64,000 nucleotides of DNA from Mycolicibacterium poriferae (GTDB lineage: Bacteria > Actinomycetota > Actinomycetes > Mycobacteriales > Mycobacteriaceae): assembly GCF_010728325.1 (NCBI RefSeq), contig NZ_AP022571.1, positions 1 to 64,000 of the forward strand. The letters are read 5' to 3'. The position numbers and the translations under genes were made by a program. Below the pieces are notes generated by a model. It saw only the letters and a program-made list of their open reading frames with translations, was not told the origin of the DNA and did no database searches. Below, piece after piece: positions 51,667 through 60,664 of this stretch. Every line of letters starts with the position of its first letter. The first letter of the stretch is position 1.

Positions 51667-52419
51667 ATGGCCGCCCGCCCCATGGTCCACCGCGTCGAGG
51701 TGGTGCGGGCGATCACCACGATCGCGAAGCGGCGAACGAAAGTCGACGATCGCCATCGTGATCGGTTGCCGGATTCCGAGGACTCCGATCCGCGTGAGGT
51801 GCTCGATTACCTGCGCAAATACAGCGCTCCGCCCATTCCGCTGTGGGTGCTACAGGCCGATGTATGTGACGCTCTGACGCTGAACAACTGGCTGTGGTGG
51901 GAAGACCGCCGCCGCGAACTGCACTTCCTCAAAGCTGGGCGTGAGCGCGGTCTGTTCCTGTCTCAGCTCGGAGCTCAGGTCGGCGTCGGCAAGCAGGGCG
52001 TGATCGACCGCATCGACCGGCTGGAAGCCCTGTTGCGTTATGACCGCCCTGACGAGAAGCTCTCCCGCGCGGCGCGCCAGGCAGCCCGGATGGCCCAGGA
52101 GCGTCGGCCGGCTCAGATCCGGTGGATCGAGGAGCATCGCTGCACGCTGATGGGGCTGGCCGCGGCGATCGTGGCGCAGGCCGAGCACTACCAGCTGCCC
52201 GACGAGGACCGGGAATGGATCGATGAGCTGGCTGTCGACGCTGGCGACGCGGCGTGGACGCCGGCGACGATGGCGGTGCTGAGCCTGGCCGCGGCTGAAT
52301 GGCGCACCGCACCCGCCATCGTTGGTCTCGACAGCCGTCGACCGCACGATGTGCACGTGCTACTCCAGAGGATCGACGAGCTTCGGAGCCGCTTCGCCGC
52401 GCTGGGCAACGGCAGCTAG
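51667..52419 (+). CDS. Helix-turn-helix protein, 250 residues
   Basis: The protein starts MAARPMVHRVEVVRAITTIA. A likely helix-turn-helix lies near residues 95-125 (RERGLFLSQLGAQVGVGKQG, VIDRIDRLEALL). The rest is helical (WIEEHRCTLMGLAAAIVAQA). The inverted repeat across its promoter suggests autoregulation. Its place between the two partition modules suggests a maintenance role, but the family is unknown to me. Confidence 0.74.
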   Translation: MAARPMVHRVEVVRAITTIAKRRTKVDDRHRDRLPDSEDSDPREVLDYLRKYSAPPIPLWVLQADVCDALTLNNWLWWEDRRRELHFLKAGRERGLFLSQLGAQVGVGKQGVIDRIDRLEALLRYDRPDEKLSRAARQAARMAQERRPAQIRWIEEHRCTLMGLAAAIVAQAEHYQLPDEDREWIDELAVDAGDAAWTPATMAVLSLAAAEWRTAPAIVGLDSRRPHDVHVLLQRIDELRSRFAALGNGS

Positions 52420-52710
52420 CCCGGACGTTTCCCCGATTTGGCGGTCCCAGCTCCTGGATTCGGCACGTCGCTGCCAGCGTGCCGGGATCCTCCGGTCTGC
52501 TCGGGTAGCGCGCGCCGGTTCCGACGTCGCTCCCCCACCTTCGCTGACCGAGCCCATCGTCAGCGAGCCCGCGACCGGCCACCCCGCGCCGGCGGCCGCG
52601 GGCTCGCCGCGTCTTCGGCGGTCAAGCTGCAGAGCGGTGCGCTGACGCTCGACGCCTCCTCTCGCTGAACCCCGCCGGCTCATGCCTGAACTTGGGTCCA
52701 GGTCCGTGCG
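52420..52710. other. Intergenic region, no gene recognised
   Basis: Frames here are short and compositionally biased; no signals were found. Confidence 0.45.
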
Positions 52711-52944
52711 TCACAGCCGCCGTAGTGTCGGGGTCCTTAAGGTTGCCGCCGCGGTATCCACCACGGCGGCTTGTCGGTCTTTGACCACGTGAACGAACCC
52801 CCACCCGTGGCCGTGCACCCCGGTGGCCCCACAGCGGACCCGGACAACGGTGACCGGATTCGCGTCGATGGCTGCGGCGACGGCTCGCCATTCGTCACTC
52901 CCCCGTCGGAAAAAAATACGCAGTGACCTGCGATCTCCGGACAA
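52711..52944 (-). CDS. Possible small protein, low support
   Basis: The frame reads EWRAVAAAIDANPVTVVRVR, then GHGWGFVHVVKDRQAAVVDT, which looks protein-like. The only in-frame starts are weak (TTG at 52944). It may be a gene remnant. Confidence 0.28.
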   Translation of the reverse strand: MSGDRRSLRIFFRRGSDEWRAVAAAIDANPVTVVRVRCGATGVHGHGWGFVHVVKDRQAAVVDTAAATLRTPTLRRL

Positions 52945-53434
52945 CTGACGGATGACCGCACGGCTGGCGGCACGTGCATCTGCCGGCAGTTACTCGGTCG
53001 ACCTACGGATGACGGACGGGCAGTTACCGCCTGATCGAACGGGCCTGCACCCTGGTGATCGCCGTCCAGACCACGGGTCTTCCCCTGGGACAACAACCGG
53101 CTCTCGAACGCACCATCACACGTGGAACGATCCGTCAGTGGGCACCTCCGTGTGCCCGGATGATCTCCCGGGCTCGCATTCGGCTGATTCCTCGCCGGAC
53201 CGAACGCAGCGCTGCTCGCACGTGAAGTCGATCCGTGCCACGTCCCGGTGTGTGCACCGGCATTGGGGCAGACGAGCGGCGGGACTGCCGGAGGTGGCCA
53301 CGGCCGTGCTGCCGGGCGGTCACCGACACAGGCGCACGTACGTACGCACAGCGTCACATTCGTCCCAACAGTCACGCAGGTAACAGTTCGGACTCTTTGG
53401 CGTGTGGCGCGTCGGGGGACTGCGCGCACACCCT
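52945..53434. other. Intergenic region upstream of the second parA
   Basis: About 490 bases with no supported gene. A CGTACGTACG run occurs near 53336. Confidence 0.45.
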
Positions 53435-53446
53435 TACGTTGCACGT

Positions 53447-54376
53447 ATGACGATGAGTGGGGTGGCCCGGGCGATCCTGGTGGCCAATCAAAAGGGTGGG
53501 GTGGGAAAGTCGACGACTGTCGCCGCGGTCGCCGAGATGATCGCTGCCGCAGGCAAGCGGGGCCGCCGGGTGCTGGTGGTCGACGGCGACCCGCAAGCCA
53601 ATGTCACGGTCGAAGACCTCGGCATCGAGGGCGACCGCGGCCAGTCGCTGGCTCAGACGCTGCAGTTCGGTTCTGCGTTGGTGCCGGTGCGCAACGTTCG
53701 TCCGAATCTGGACGTGATCGCCGGCGGCCCCCAGTTGGCAGTGGTGGGCGCGGGCGCGCATCTGATGGCCGAGAACGGCATCGACATGGCCGTCAATCTC
53801 GAATCGGCGTTGACCGCCCTGTGTGAGGCGCAGGGATACGACCTGGTGCTGATTGATTCGGGACCGGGCGACGTTCCGCTTCTCGACACCTATCTTGCGG
53901 TGGCCAACTATCTGCTCATTCCCACCCGTGACGATCAGGCCAGCCTTGGCGGTGTCGAACGGCTGGCGCGGCGATTCGGGCGGGCGCGCAAACTAGGGGC
54001 ATCCATCCAGCTGCTGGGCGTGTTGCTCTTCGACGTGAACACTCGCGCTGTCAAACGTAACGAGGAAGTGTTCGCCCAGGTCAGCGAGATGCTTGAGGGG
54101 AGCGGCACGACACCGTTTGACATCACGATCCGCTCGGCGCCGGCCGCGGCGGTCGACATGCGCACGCTGCACAGAACGGCCGGCGAGCTGGTGGCGCTGG
54201 CCAACGACGACCGCAGGGTGCGGCTGGCGAGTTTGCGGGACAAGCAGAGTCCGACGCGGGCGATGTGGACCAGTGACCCTAGCGGTCTGGCTGCCGATTA
54301 CCAGGAGCTGGTCCGCCAGATCGTGGCCCGGCTTCGCCGCTACGAGTCCTCGCCGGTAGGGGAGCGAGTCGGATGA
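53447..54376 (+). CDS. Second ParA-type ATPase, leaderless
   Basis: The box TACGTT (53435-53440) is six bases before the ATG. This 309-residue protein has KGGVGKSTT at residues 16-24, VLVVDGDPQANVTVEDLG and YDLVLIDSGPGDVPLLD. Longer than the other ParA, it has a C-terminal extension (SPTRAMWTSDPSGLAADYQE). It forms an operon with the next gene, overlapping by ATGA. Two unrelated ParA proteins suggest either a fused replicon or separate segregation and positioning roles. Confidence 0.9.
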   Translation: MTMSGVARAILVANQKGGVGKSTTVAAVAEMIAAAGKRGRRVLVVDGDPQANVTVEDLGIEGDRGQSLAQTLQFGSALVPVRNVRPNLDVIAGGPQLAVVGAGAHLMAENGIDMAVNLESALTALCEAQGYDLVLIDSGPGDVPLLDTYLAVANYLLIPTRDDQASLGGVERLARRFGRARKLGASIQLLGVLLFDVNTRAVKRNEEVFAQVSEMLEGSGTTPFDITIRSAPAAAVDMRTLHRTAGELVALANDDRRVRLASLRDKQSPTRAMWTSDPSGLAADYQELVRQIVARLRRYESSPVGERVG

Positions 54377-55065
54377 GTTCGTCGCGGCAGAAGGCCAAGC
54401 CGGTGTTTGACCCCCACGCTCTCGATCAGGATCTCGAGGAACTGTGGCCGCTGCCGCAGTCGCGCACGCCACCACCGGTCGCGGGAACCGACGCGGTGAC
54501 CGAACCAGCGGCGCCCCCGCCAGCGCATTCGGCGCCGCCGATTGAGCATGCCCCCGCGCGGTCGGCGACCGCGCCGACCGCGTCGCCGATGCCGTCTACC
54601 AGCGGTGGACAGGTTGATCGTCGGCGACGCCTGGCGTCGGTGAGCGCCTCGTCGAGCCCGGCCCGGAAACGGTTCCGTCCACCTGAGGTACTGTTGTCGG
54701 CCGAGGTCTATGACGAGCTGTACCGGGTGCAGATCGCCGAGAAGAAGGTGCGTCGCGGATTGGCCAGGACCATGGGTGCCATCGTGCTTGACGCGATCGA
54801 GGCGCACGCGACCCGGTTGGCGACCACCTGGGCCGACCAGCGGTTCGCCGTGGGGGAGGGGCAGCTCTTTGAGCGCCCGTCGTCCAATGCGGTGCCGCGC
54901 CGCCGGCGGCATGCGACGGCCCCGCGCACCGTGGTGCTCTCCGGTGTCAGTGCCGCCAACGGCAAGCGGCTCGACGATTTGGTGCAGGCGTGGAATGCGG
55001 GAACGCGAAGCGCGCTTGTCGAGCAGGCGCTGCGCTACGAGTTCGCCGTGCTGCCAGAACATTGA
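54373..55065 (+). CDS. ParA-partner DNA-binding protein, ribbon-helix-helix-like
   Basis: This 230-residue protein has a Pro/Ala-rich disordered N-terminus (about residues 1-95), a middle helical segment (LSAEVYDELYRVQIAEKKVR) and a C-terminal RHH-like domain (GKRLDDLVQAWNAGTRSALV, EQALRYEFAVL). Overlap with the ParA gene marks it as the cognate centromere-binding partner. It ends 16 bases before the 30-bp palindrome at 55081. Confidence 0.72.
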   Translation: MSSSRQKAKPVFDPHALDQDLEELWPLPQSRTPPPVAGTDAVTEPAAPPPAHSAPPIEHAPARSATAPTASPMPSTSGGQVDRRRRLASVSASSSPARKRFRPPEVLLSAEVYDELYRVQIAEKKVRRGLARTMGAIVLDAIEAHATRLATTWADQRFAVGEGQLFERPSSNAVPRRRRHATAPRTVVLSGVSAANGKRLDDLVQAWNAGTRSALVEQALRYEFAVLPEH

Positions 55066-55080
55066 CGTGGGCACCCTGTC

Positions 55081-55110
55081 GTGGCCACTTAACCGCGGTT
55101 AAGTGGCCAC
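55081..55110. promoter_or_regulatory. Candidate parS palindrome 3, perfect 30 bp
   Basis: The left half GTGGCCACTTAACCG is the exact reverse complement of the right half CGGTTAAGTGGCCAC. The core equals the palindromes at 51136 and 51230. It lies between two convergent genes and covers the stop codon of the WhiB fusion gene, so it might also act as a terminator. Confidence 0.72.
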
Positions 55111-55803
55111 CGCATGCGGTTCCCGATCCGGGCGCGCGGTGTCGTGGAGTGCGCCGTCAGCGCTGAGCACCATCCGATATCTCTGGCGCCAGAAAAAGGG
55201 CGTCGCCTCGGTGTCCGCGGGGTTGTCGACCCGATAGCCGAGCCGCCGGGCGATGTGGGGGTCCAGGTCCTGCAGCGTGTCGGCGCAGCGGGCGCACACC
55301 GCGAACAACGCGCAGGTCTTCTGTTCTTCGTCGCGATCCGGAATTCGCGAAGAAACAGTGCTGGCAGCCAATCGGCACCCTGTGGACATGATCTCGCAAT
55401 GCCCGCTGGCACGCGCCCATACCAGCGCAGCGGGCGCTATCGGATCACTCGGCGCGCCGGGCACTCCGCGCGGAATCCCCACATTCCGTTGCCGGGCAGG
55501 CGCTGCCGGCGCAGGTCGGGCGGCGGCGTTAGGCGGGTGGGGGAGTGCGGTGTCAGCGGCGACCGCATCGAAAAAATGCTTGACTGCATCGAATCTGCCC
55601 GGGATCCAGATCCCGGCCCACATCCCCCAGCGGGGTTGATATTTCAGTGCACGCTGTGCGCACCACCGCCGGTGCGGGCAGGCGAGGCACTCGGCAAGTG
55701 CTGCGGTGCGGGCACCGGAGTCGAACCACCGGTCGGGATCGGTGTGGCAGGCCAGTGGCACCTCGACGCCGGGCGCCGCTAGCGTGCGTGCCGCTGCGCT
55801 CAC
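55099..55803 (-). CDS. WhiB-domain protein fused to a cysteine-rich C-terminal domain
   Basis: Residues 15-70 form a WhiB domain: Cys19 (ACHTDPDRWF), Cys39, Cys42 and Cys48 (ECLACPHRRWCA), then WGMWAGIWIPG in place of the usual GGxWGG turn. A Pro/Ala linker leads to a C-terminal domain with further cysteines at 136, 143, 164, 170 and 173 (GHCEIMSTGCR, TCALFAVCARC). WhiB proteins bind a 4Fe-4S cluster and the primary sigma factor. The extra domain is unusual; total length (234) is more than twice the norm. The GTG overlaps the upstream Rep-like stop by four bases. Confidence 0.82.
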   Translation of the reverse strand: MSAAARTLAAPGVEVPLACHTDPDRWFDSGARTAALAECLACPHRRWCAQRALKYQPRWGMWAGIWIPGRFDAVKHFFDAVAADTALPHPPNAAARPAPAAPARQRNVGIPRGVPGAPSDPIAPAALVWARASGHCEIMSTGCRLAASTVSSRIPDRDEEQKTCALFAVCARCADTLQDLDPHIARRLGYRVDNPADTEATPFFWRQRYRMVLSADGALHDTARPDREPHAVAT

Positions 55804-56996
55804 GGCCGACCACCTCCGCGCTGGCGGCGCCGACGGGCGATCTCGTCGAGCACCTCTCGCGCGGCGCGCCGCCCAGGACCCTCGAGCGCCGCACGCCCGG
55901 CATCGCGTGCGCGCCGATTGACGTCACGTTCGGCAAGCTGCTCGGCGACGCGTTGGCGGGCGGCGGCCAGCTCGGCCTGTTCACGTGCTTCGTCAAGGGC
56001 CGCAGGCCGTTCGGCGGGATTGCCGTGGGCGGCCAGAATGGCCCCTAGCAGACCGACGGGTCTGTGTGGGCTCTCCGGCACCCAGTGACCGGTACCGACC
56101 CAGTCGGTGATCAGTTGATTGATGTCACGAGGTGTCCATCCGTGCTGAGCAACCTGCCCCAACACCCTGGCCCAGGGCGTGGCGGTGCGGTAGCGACGTG
56201 CCCAGGGCGGGCTTTGCTGGTCGTGCATCCAACGGTTTGCCAGGACGAGGGCTCTTTGGTCCGGGTCTGCGCGGCGCGGAGCGCCGCTGCGACCGGCGTA
56301 TCGCCGGGTTGGGGTAGTAACAACTGACTTAGGTGAGGTTTTAAGTACTAAGTGAGACCCTTCGGGATGGGGTGACAGTGACTGAATCCGACTGTCGTGC
56401 AGTGCCCATACCGATGCCCAGCCGCGGCCGCGGTCTCCGACACGCCAACTCGCGAAGCGCTCGTCGCGGGTGCGTTGGCGTCCGCGCATCACCTCGGTGG
56501 CGACGCCTAACAGTCGCAGGGCCGTCGAGGCCCGCTGCACCGTGCGCACCGACAGCTTCGTCATTGTGGCCAGCGTTTCGTTGGTGGGCCGGCAGTCGCG
56601 GCCGGTCCGGTGATCGGCGAACGAGGCACGCGCCGCGGCCACCGCGACCACAGATTTGAGGCTGACCGGGTTGCCCGGCATTGCCGGGCGCACATGGGTG
56701 TCGTATCGCTGGTGGTAGGCGGTAGGGACGGTGGTCTCTATCCAGCGGGCCGCTCGCCCGCTCCAGCAGGGGATCGCGCCCCAGCTGACCTCGACGTCCA
56801 GGGCGATGCGGGGCAGGCGATCAAAGCAGTGCCCGCCCGCGCGGCGTATCCACACCGGGGCGGTGTGGGCGGTGCCGCGTCGACGGGCCCGCGGGCTGGA
56901 CCCGTGGTAGGGGCGGGTCAGGACGGTGGCGGTATCACGGTGCGCCGCCTGTAGACCGTGAGGCAGGCGTGCGCTACCGTGGAATGCGTCTTTCAT
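55800..56996 (-). CDS. Probable replication initiator, winged-helix Rep
   Basis: The ATG at 56996 follows AAGGGAATCGTC. This 398-residue protein contains SLKSVVAVAAARASFADHRT, RPTNETLATMTKLSVRTVQR and ASTALRLLGVATEVMRGRQR, a winged-helix arrangement typical of actinobacterial plasmid Rep proteins. A C-terminal Arg/Glu coiled-coil tail follows. The upstream region carries iteron-like repeats with perfect palindromes. I infer Rep from HTH plus context; no endonuclease motif is visible, which suits theta-type initiation. Confidence 0.68.
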   Translation of the reverse strand: MKDAFHGSARLPHGLQAAHRDTATVLTRPYHGSSPRARRRGTAHTAPVWIRRAGGHCFDRLPRIALDVEVSWGAIPCWSGRAARWIETTVPTAYHQRYDTHVRPAMPGNPVSLKSVVAVAAARASFADHRTGRDCRPTNETLATMTKLSVRTVQRASTALRLLGVATEVMRGRQRTRDERFASWRVGDRGRGWASVWALHDSRIQSLSPHPEGSHLVLKTSPKSVVTTPTRRYAGRSGAPRRADPDQRALVLANRWMHDQQSPPWARRYRTATPWARVLGQVAQHGWTPRDINQLITDWVGTGHWVPESPHRPVGLLGAILAAHGNPAERPAALDEAREQAELAAARQRVAEQLAERDVNRRARDAGRAALEGPGRRAAREVLDEIARRRRQRGGGRP

Positions 56997-57039
56997 GACG
57001 ATTCCCTTCAGCAAGGGGGAGAAGCGAGAAAGCAAGCGG

Positions 57040-57560
57040 GTTCGAGGTGCAACTCGACCCCGACGACCCTCGGCCCTACGGGCCGGGGGTTTCGCCGTTG
57101 GTGCTGCTTCTGAGATGGCTATGTAGTTGTGTCGCTTGCGTTTACGGCAAGCGGTGGTCGGGAGCGCTATCTCCTCTCGGTCCTCGTCACCTACCCGGTT
57201 CGCGGCCTATGGCGTCCTCCGCGGCTATCGGCCCGGCGTGTGTGAAGCGACGGATATCCGTCACCTCGGTCGTCGTCGCATAGCCTGGGCCTGCGCGACC
57301 TAGGGCGTCCGCGATGGCTACCGGATACTGCTACGCGAGGCGACGGATATCCGTCGCCGGGTTTGAGCATGCCCCATGACGCAGTTCTGCCGGGGATGAC
57401 ACGCCGCACCATCTTTCACAGGAGCCACCGCGGTTCGCGACCAGCATCTGTGGCCCTGTCGAGAAAGTGGGGTGGCACGTCGGGAGCCTATGGCGTCGAT
57501 GGACGCGGTATCACACTTGTGATCCCGTGTTGACGAGGTCACCGCACATCTCGCGTGCGA
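57040..57560. other. Candidate origin of replication with iterons
   Basis: Two imperfect direct repeats of about 65 bases end in GACGGATATCCGTC (57249-57262) and GGCGACGGATATCCGTCGCC (57339-57358), both perfect palindromes. Each repeat opens with GCGNCCTANGGCGTCC-like sequence, and a third partial copy (GCCTATGGCGTC) lies near 57487. Hairpins CGGCCC/GGGCCG (57070) and CGCTTGC/GCAAGCG (57132-57152) lie nearer to the rep gene. No gene is supported from 56997 to 57698. Confidence 0.6.
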
Positions 57561-57698
57561 GATGGACGTGCCACCCGGCTCACGTCGATGCAGGCACGCA
57601 GCGGTCGGTCCACTCCCTGCACGCGTGACTTCAGGTCGTTCAGCTTGCTCTTGTTCCTGCGGAGGCCGACAGTGACAGTCCGTTGTCGGCCTACTCTG

Positions 57699-57989
57699 TC
57701 AATCATCGGCCTCGGCGCCGACGTGGAGGCCACCATGGGCCGCTAGTGATCGCAGTTGGCGAAGAGCGAACTTTCGGCCGCGGCCTTCTTTGGGGATGTG
57801 CACCCCTGACCACATGCCTTCGGCGCCGGGGGTGTCGAGGGCATCCTTGGCGCACTGCCAGCGCCGCGGGCAACCACGGCACAGTGCCTTCAGCTCCGGA
57901 TCTTGACCGCCGGCGGCCCACCGATCCGGATCGGAAATGCATGGCTGGGTGCTGTTGCGCACCACTGGTCGTTCGAGTGTCACTGTCAC
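57699..57989 (-). CDS. WhiB-family regulator
   Basis: This 96-residue protein starts at the GTG after GGAGGAGCGACG. It carries Cys17 (PCISDPDRW), Cys37, Cys40 and Cys46 (LCRGCPRRWQCAKDALDT) and GAEGMWSGVHIPKEGRGRK with a basic tail. Iron-sulfur-binding transcription factor that pairs with the primary sigma factor. The tryptophan turn is GMWSG rather than GVWGG. It diverges from the XRE gene at 58201. Confidence 0.88.
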   Translation of the reverse strand: MTVTLERPVVRNSTQPCISDPDRWAAGGQDPELKALCRGCPRRWQCAKDALDTPGAEGMWSGVHIPKEGRGRKFALRQLRSLAAHGGLHVGAEADD

Positions 57990-58200
57990 CGTCGCTCCTC
58001 CCAATGCGTCATCGAATGACCGCAACTTTAGCACCAAACTTTTGCGCTGCAATACTTAGCGATAAATTCCAGCGCTGAAGTTTTGCGCCGTGGTCTGTCA
58101 ATCGCAGCCGGTCAGCGTTAGCGCGTTCTTCACTGGCATCGGGCCAGGATGTGCCTCGTGTTGTTCCGAAACCGTGATAACCGCTGGATACACTGGCGCG

Positions 58201-58914
58201 GTGGAGGACGGCGGTGTAGACGACGGGATTGCCCGTGCGGGCGCCGCTGTCGCAGCTCGCCGACGTGAATTAGGGATTTCCCAGCGTGAGCTGGCACGCC
58301 AGAAAGTCATCACAGCCCCGGCGCTGATCCACTTTGAGAAAGGCCGGTCCTGGCCCAGGGAGCGCACCAGACACACCCTGGAGGAACTTTTGCAGTGGCC
58401 GGCGGGAACCATAGCGCGCATCCGAGCCGGAGGCACGGCTGATGAAGTGGCCGCCCCGCCGCCGGATGGGTCCGAGAACGCTGCGCTGGTGGTGGATGCG
58501 CTCAAGTTGGCCTTGGCCCGCTTCGCCACTGCGATCGACGATCTGCCCCCGGCTTCGTCACCGGACTTCGCCAACCGCGCGTCGACGATCCTGGCCGACC
58601 TGCGCAAGTTAGAGGCACTTGCCGCGCGGGCGATGCGCCACAGCCAGGGCTCGCCGGCTGAGGTGGTCAAGTCGCTGGGGCTGATTCGCGGCCGCTATGA
58701 CGACCTCATGCTCAAGACCGCAGCCCATCCGGACGCCTCGTCGGGCCAGCGGCTCTACGCGGCACGACGCCGAGCGAACTTGAGCGCCGGTGAGGCGGCC
58801 GCGGTGGGCGGGCTCTCAGCAGAACTGGTGGAAACTGCCGAAGCGGGCAAGCCGCTGGATCCCCCAAGCGCGGCACGGGTGGAAGCGTTGATCGCCGAAC
58901 TCGTCGGCCCGTGA
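58201..58914 (+). CDS. XRE-family regulator, leaderless
   Basis: TACACT lies six bases before the GTG. This 237-residue protein has a helix-turn-helix at residues 10-60 (RAGAAVAARRRELGISQREL, ARQKVITAPALIHFEKGRSW). Helices follow, and then a second HTH-like motif (RANLSAGEAAAVGGLSAELV). It may regulate its neighbours or the divergent WhiB gene. Confidence 0.8.
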   Translation: MEDGGVDDGIARAGAAVAARRRELGISQRELARQKVITAPALIHFEKGRSWPRERTRHTLEELLQWPAGTIARIRAGGTADEVAAPPPDGSENAALVVDALKLALARFATAIDDLPPASSPDFANRASTILADLRKLEALAARAMRHSQGSPAEVVKSLGLIRGRYDDLMLKTAAHPDASSGQRLYAARRRANLSAGEAAAVGGLSAELVETAEAGKPLDPPSAARVEALIAELVGP

Positions 58915-58971
58915 CGCCACCCAGTCAAAATTCGTGCAGGCGGGTTTCGGCGCGGCCATGAAAATGGCTGC

Positions 58972-59502
58972 ATGAGAACACCTTCGGTGACTGTGTCGAC
59001 GATGGTCGCAGCTGTGGCGCTGCCGCCTGCCTCGGCGTGCGCTGCTCCGGTTGACGCCGCACCAGCTACGGCGACGGTGCCGCGGGTCATCGACGGTGAC
59101 ACCGTGGACGTCATCAACGATGTGCGAGGCCGACTGCGAATGCGTGTTTTGGCATCGACACCCCGGAGACGAAGCGCCCGGGTTACACCGAGGCGTGCCG
59201 GGGTGGCCAGGCCACCGCGTTCGCCACGACGACCCTGCTTAACCAACGGGTCGCAGTGATCGTTGATGCCAGCCAGAATGCGCACGATCGCTACGGCCGC
59301 ACACAGGTACATCCAGACTGCAATGGGAAATCTCTCGGTGTTGGCCGCGGCCGCGGGTGCCGGGCGCAGCCACATCTTCGACTCATCCCACCCGCCGCAG
59401 CGAGCACGCGAGGTCGCCGCCGCGGAGGACTCAGCCCGCGGGGCCGGTCGCGGCTTGTGGGGTCCACCCTGCTTCGGGAACACCGACGCCCAGCCGCGCT
59501 AG
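58972..59502 (+). pseudogene. Secreted thermonuclease-like (SNase) gene, frameshifted
   Basis: A signal peptide (MRTPSVTVSTMVAAVALPPA) is followed by VPRVIDGDTVDVINDVRGRL, the SNase start. After a frame change near 59149 the motif GIDTPETKRPGYTEACRGGQ appears, with AVIVDASQNAHDRYGRT. A second change near 59308 leads into YIQTAMGNLSVLAAAAGAGR and a Cys-containing end (GLWGPPC). Catalytic-region residues are recognisable but no intact protein is encoded. Confidence 0.75.
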
Positions 59503-59572
59503 CGAGAGCGCAGGCCACCCGCTTCCGGATTTTGTGTCTGGGGGGTGGGTCTGGGTCGCTGATACTGGTTTC

Positions 59573-60664
59573 GTGTCGGTTGGCGCGGTGGTGGCTCAGG
59601 TCGGTGAGGTGCTGGGCCGCGCGTATTCGCTGTTCGGTGATCCACCGGCCTCCGGGCAAGGACCCGCCGCGGGCTCGGTGATGAAGCTTTCCGGCGCCAG
59701 GGAACTGGTGCGCTCGGGGCAGGCGCAGATGGCGCCGTTGTCAGGGCAGCTGGCCACCAACTATTCCACCTTCGCCGGCGGCGCGGGCCCGGCGCTGGAC
59801 ACCCTGGCCGGCAACGACCGGGCACTGAGCACCCAGCTCGACGAAGCCGCCCGCACCGACCGCACCGGCCGCACCAGCTCCGGCACCGTCGTCAACGGCG
59901 CCGCCGCCGACACCAACGGACTGGCCCCGTTCACCAACACCCCCGCCGGCCAGAAAGCACTCCTGGTCGCCCTGCGCCAGCGCGTCGCCCAACAACAACA
60001 AGTCGTGCAGGCCTACAAAACCCGCGACGCGCAGATGGCGGCGATGCTGCGGTCTATAGCCTACGGCGGTGGCGGCGCTGTAGGCGGGGGCTCACCATTT
60101 GGCGCCAGCGGAGCCGGGATCGGTAGGCCGATGGGCTCCTCGCGAGGCGGTGGCTTTCCGAGCTTCAACCTCCCGCAGCTGGCCAGGGCCGCCAATCTGA
60201 CCGGGCAGATTCACTCGGGGCGGCGCCCGCTCGCCGACCGCCAAGCCGGGACGCGGCTGCGCCGCAGCGACATTGCCTCGTCGCCAGTTGCGGGCGGGAT
60301 TGACGCCGCGATTAGCAGAGCGCTCGACATAAAAGGCATTACCGACCCGCGGGCTCGCCGCAATTGGGCCACCGGCATGAAAGTCGTGACAACCCGGGAA
60401 TCCGGAAACGACATCAACGCCGTAAACAACTGGGATTCCAACGCTGCCAAGGGAACTCCGTCCCAGGGCGCCTTCCAGTTTATCGAGCCAACCTTTCGCG
60501 CCTACCACGAGCCGGGTACCTCACCGTTTCTGCGTGACCCAGTGGCTCAGGGCGCAGCGTTCGTCAACTACGCAATGGGTCGGTACAACGTCTCGGCCGA
60601 CGGGTCGGATCTCGCGCAGAAGATTCAGCAGGCCGACCCAACAAGGCCGCCGAGAGGATACTGA
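59573..60664 (+). CDS. DUF4226-like protein with lytic transglycosylase domain
   Basis: GATACT lies six bases before the GTG. Residues 1-165 of this 363-residue protein are helical (VVAQVGEVLGRAYSLFGDPP to KALLVALRQRVAQQQQVVQA), matching the DUF4226-like start of the gene at 32552. A Gly/Ser linker follows. The C-terminal domain contains VVTTRESGNDINAVNNWDSN and SQGAFQFIEPTFRAYHEPGT, the SLT/transglycosylase core with its catalytic glutamate in RESG. It would open peptidoglycan, as needed for a transfer or type VII-type secretion channel. Confidence 0.8.
   Translation: MSVGAVVAQVGEVLGRAYSLFGDPPASGQGPAAGSVMKLSGARELVRSGQAQMAPLSGQLATNYSTFAGGAGPALDTLAGNDRALSTQLDEAARTDRTGRTSSGTVVNGAAADTNGLAPFTNTPAGQKALLVALRQRVAQQQQVVQAYKTRDAQMAAMLRSIAYGGGGAVGGGSPFGASGAGIGRPMGSSRGGGFPSFNLPQLARAANLTGQIHSGRRPLADRQAGTRLRRSDIASSPVAGGIDAAISRALDIKGITDPRARRNWATGMKVVTTRESGNDINAVNNWDSNAAKGTPSQGAFQFIEPTFRAYHEPGTSPFLRDPVAQGAAFVNYAMGRYNVSADGSDLAQKIQQADPTRPPRGY

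Noticed and set aside
52737..53444. Long minus-strand open frame upstream of the second parA
   Set aside because: Arg/Pro/Thr-rich composition without domain-like sequence, and no start signal.
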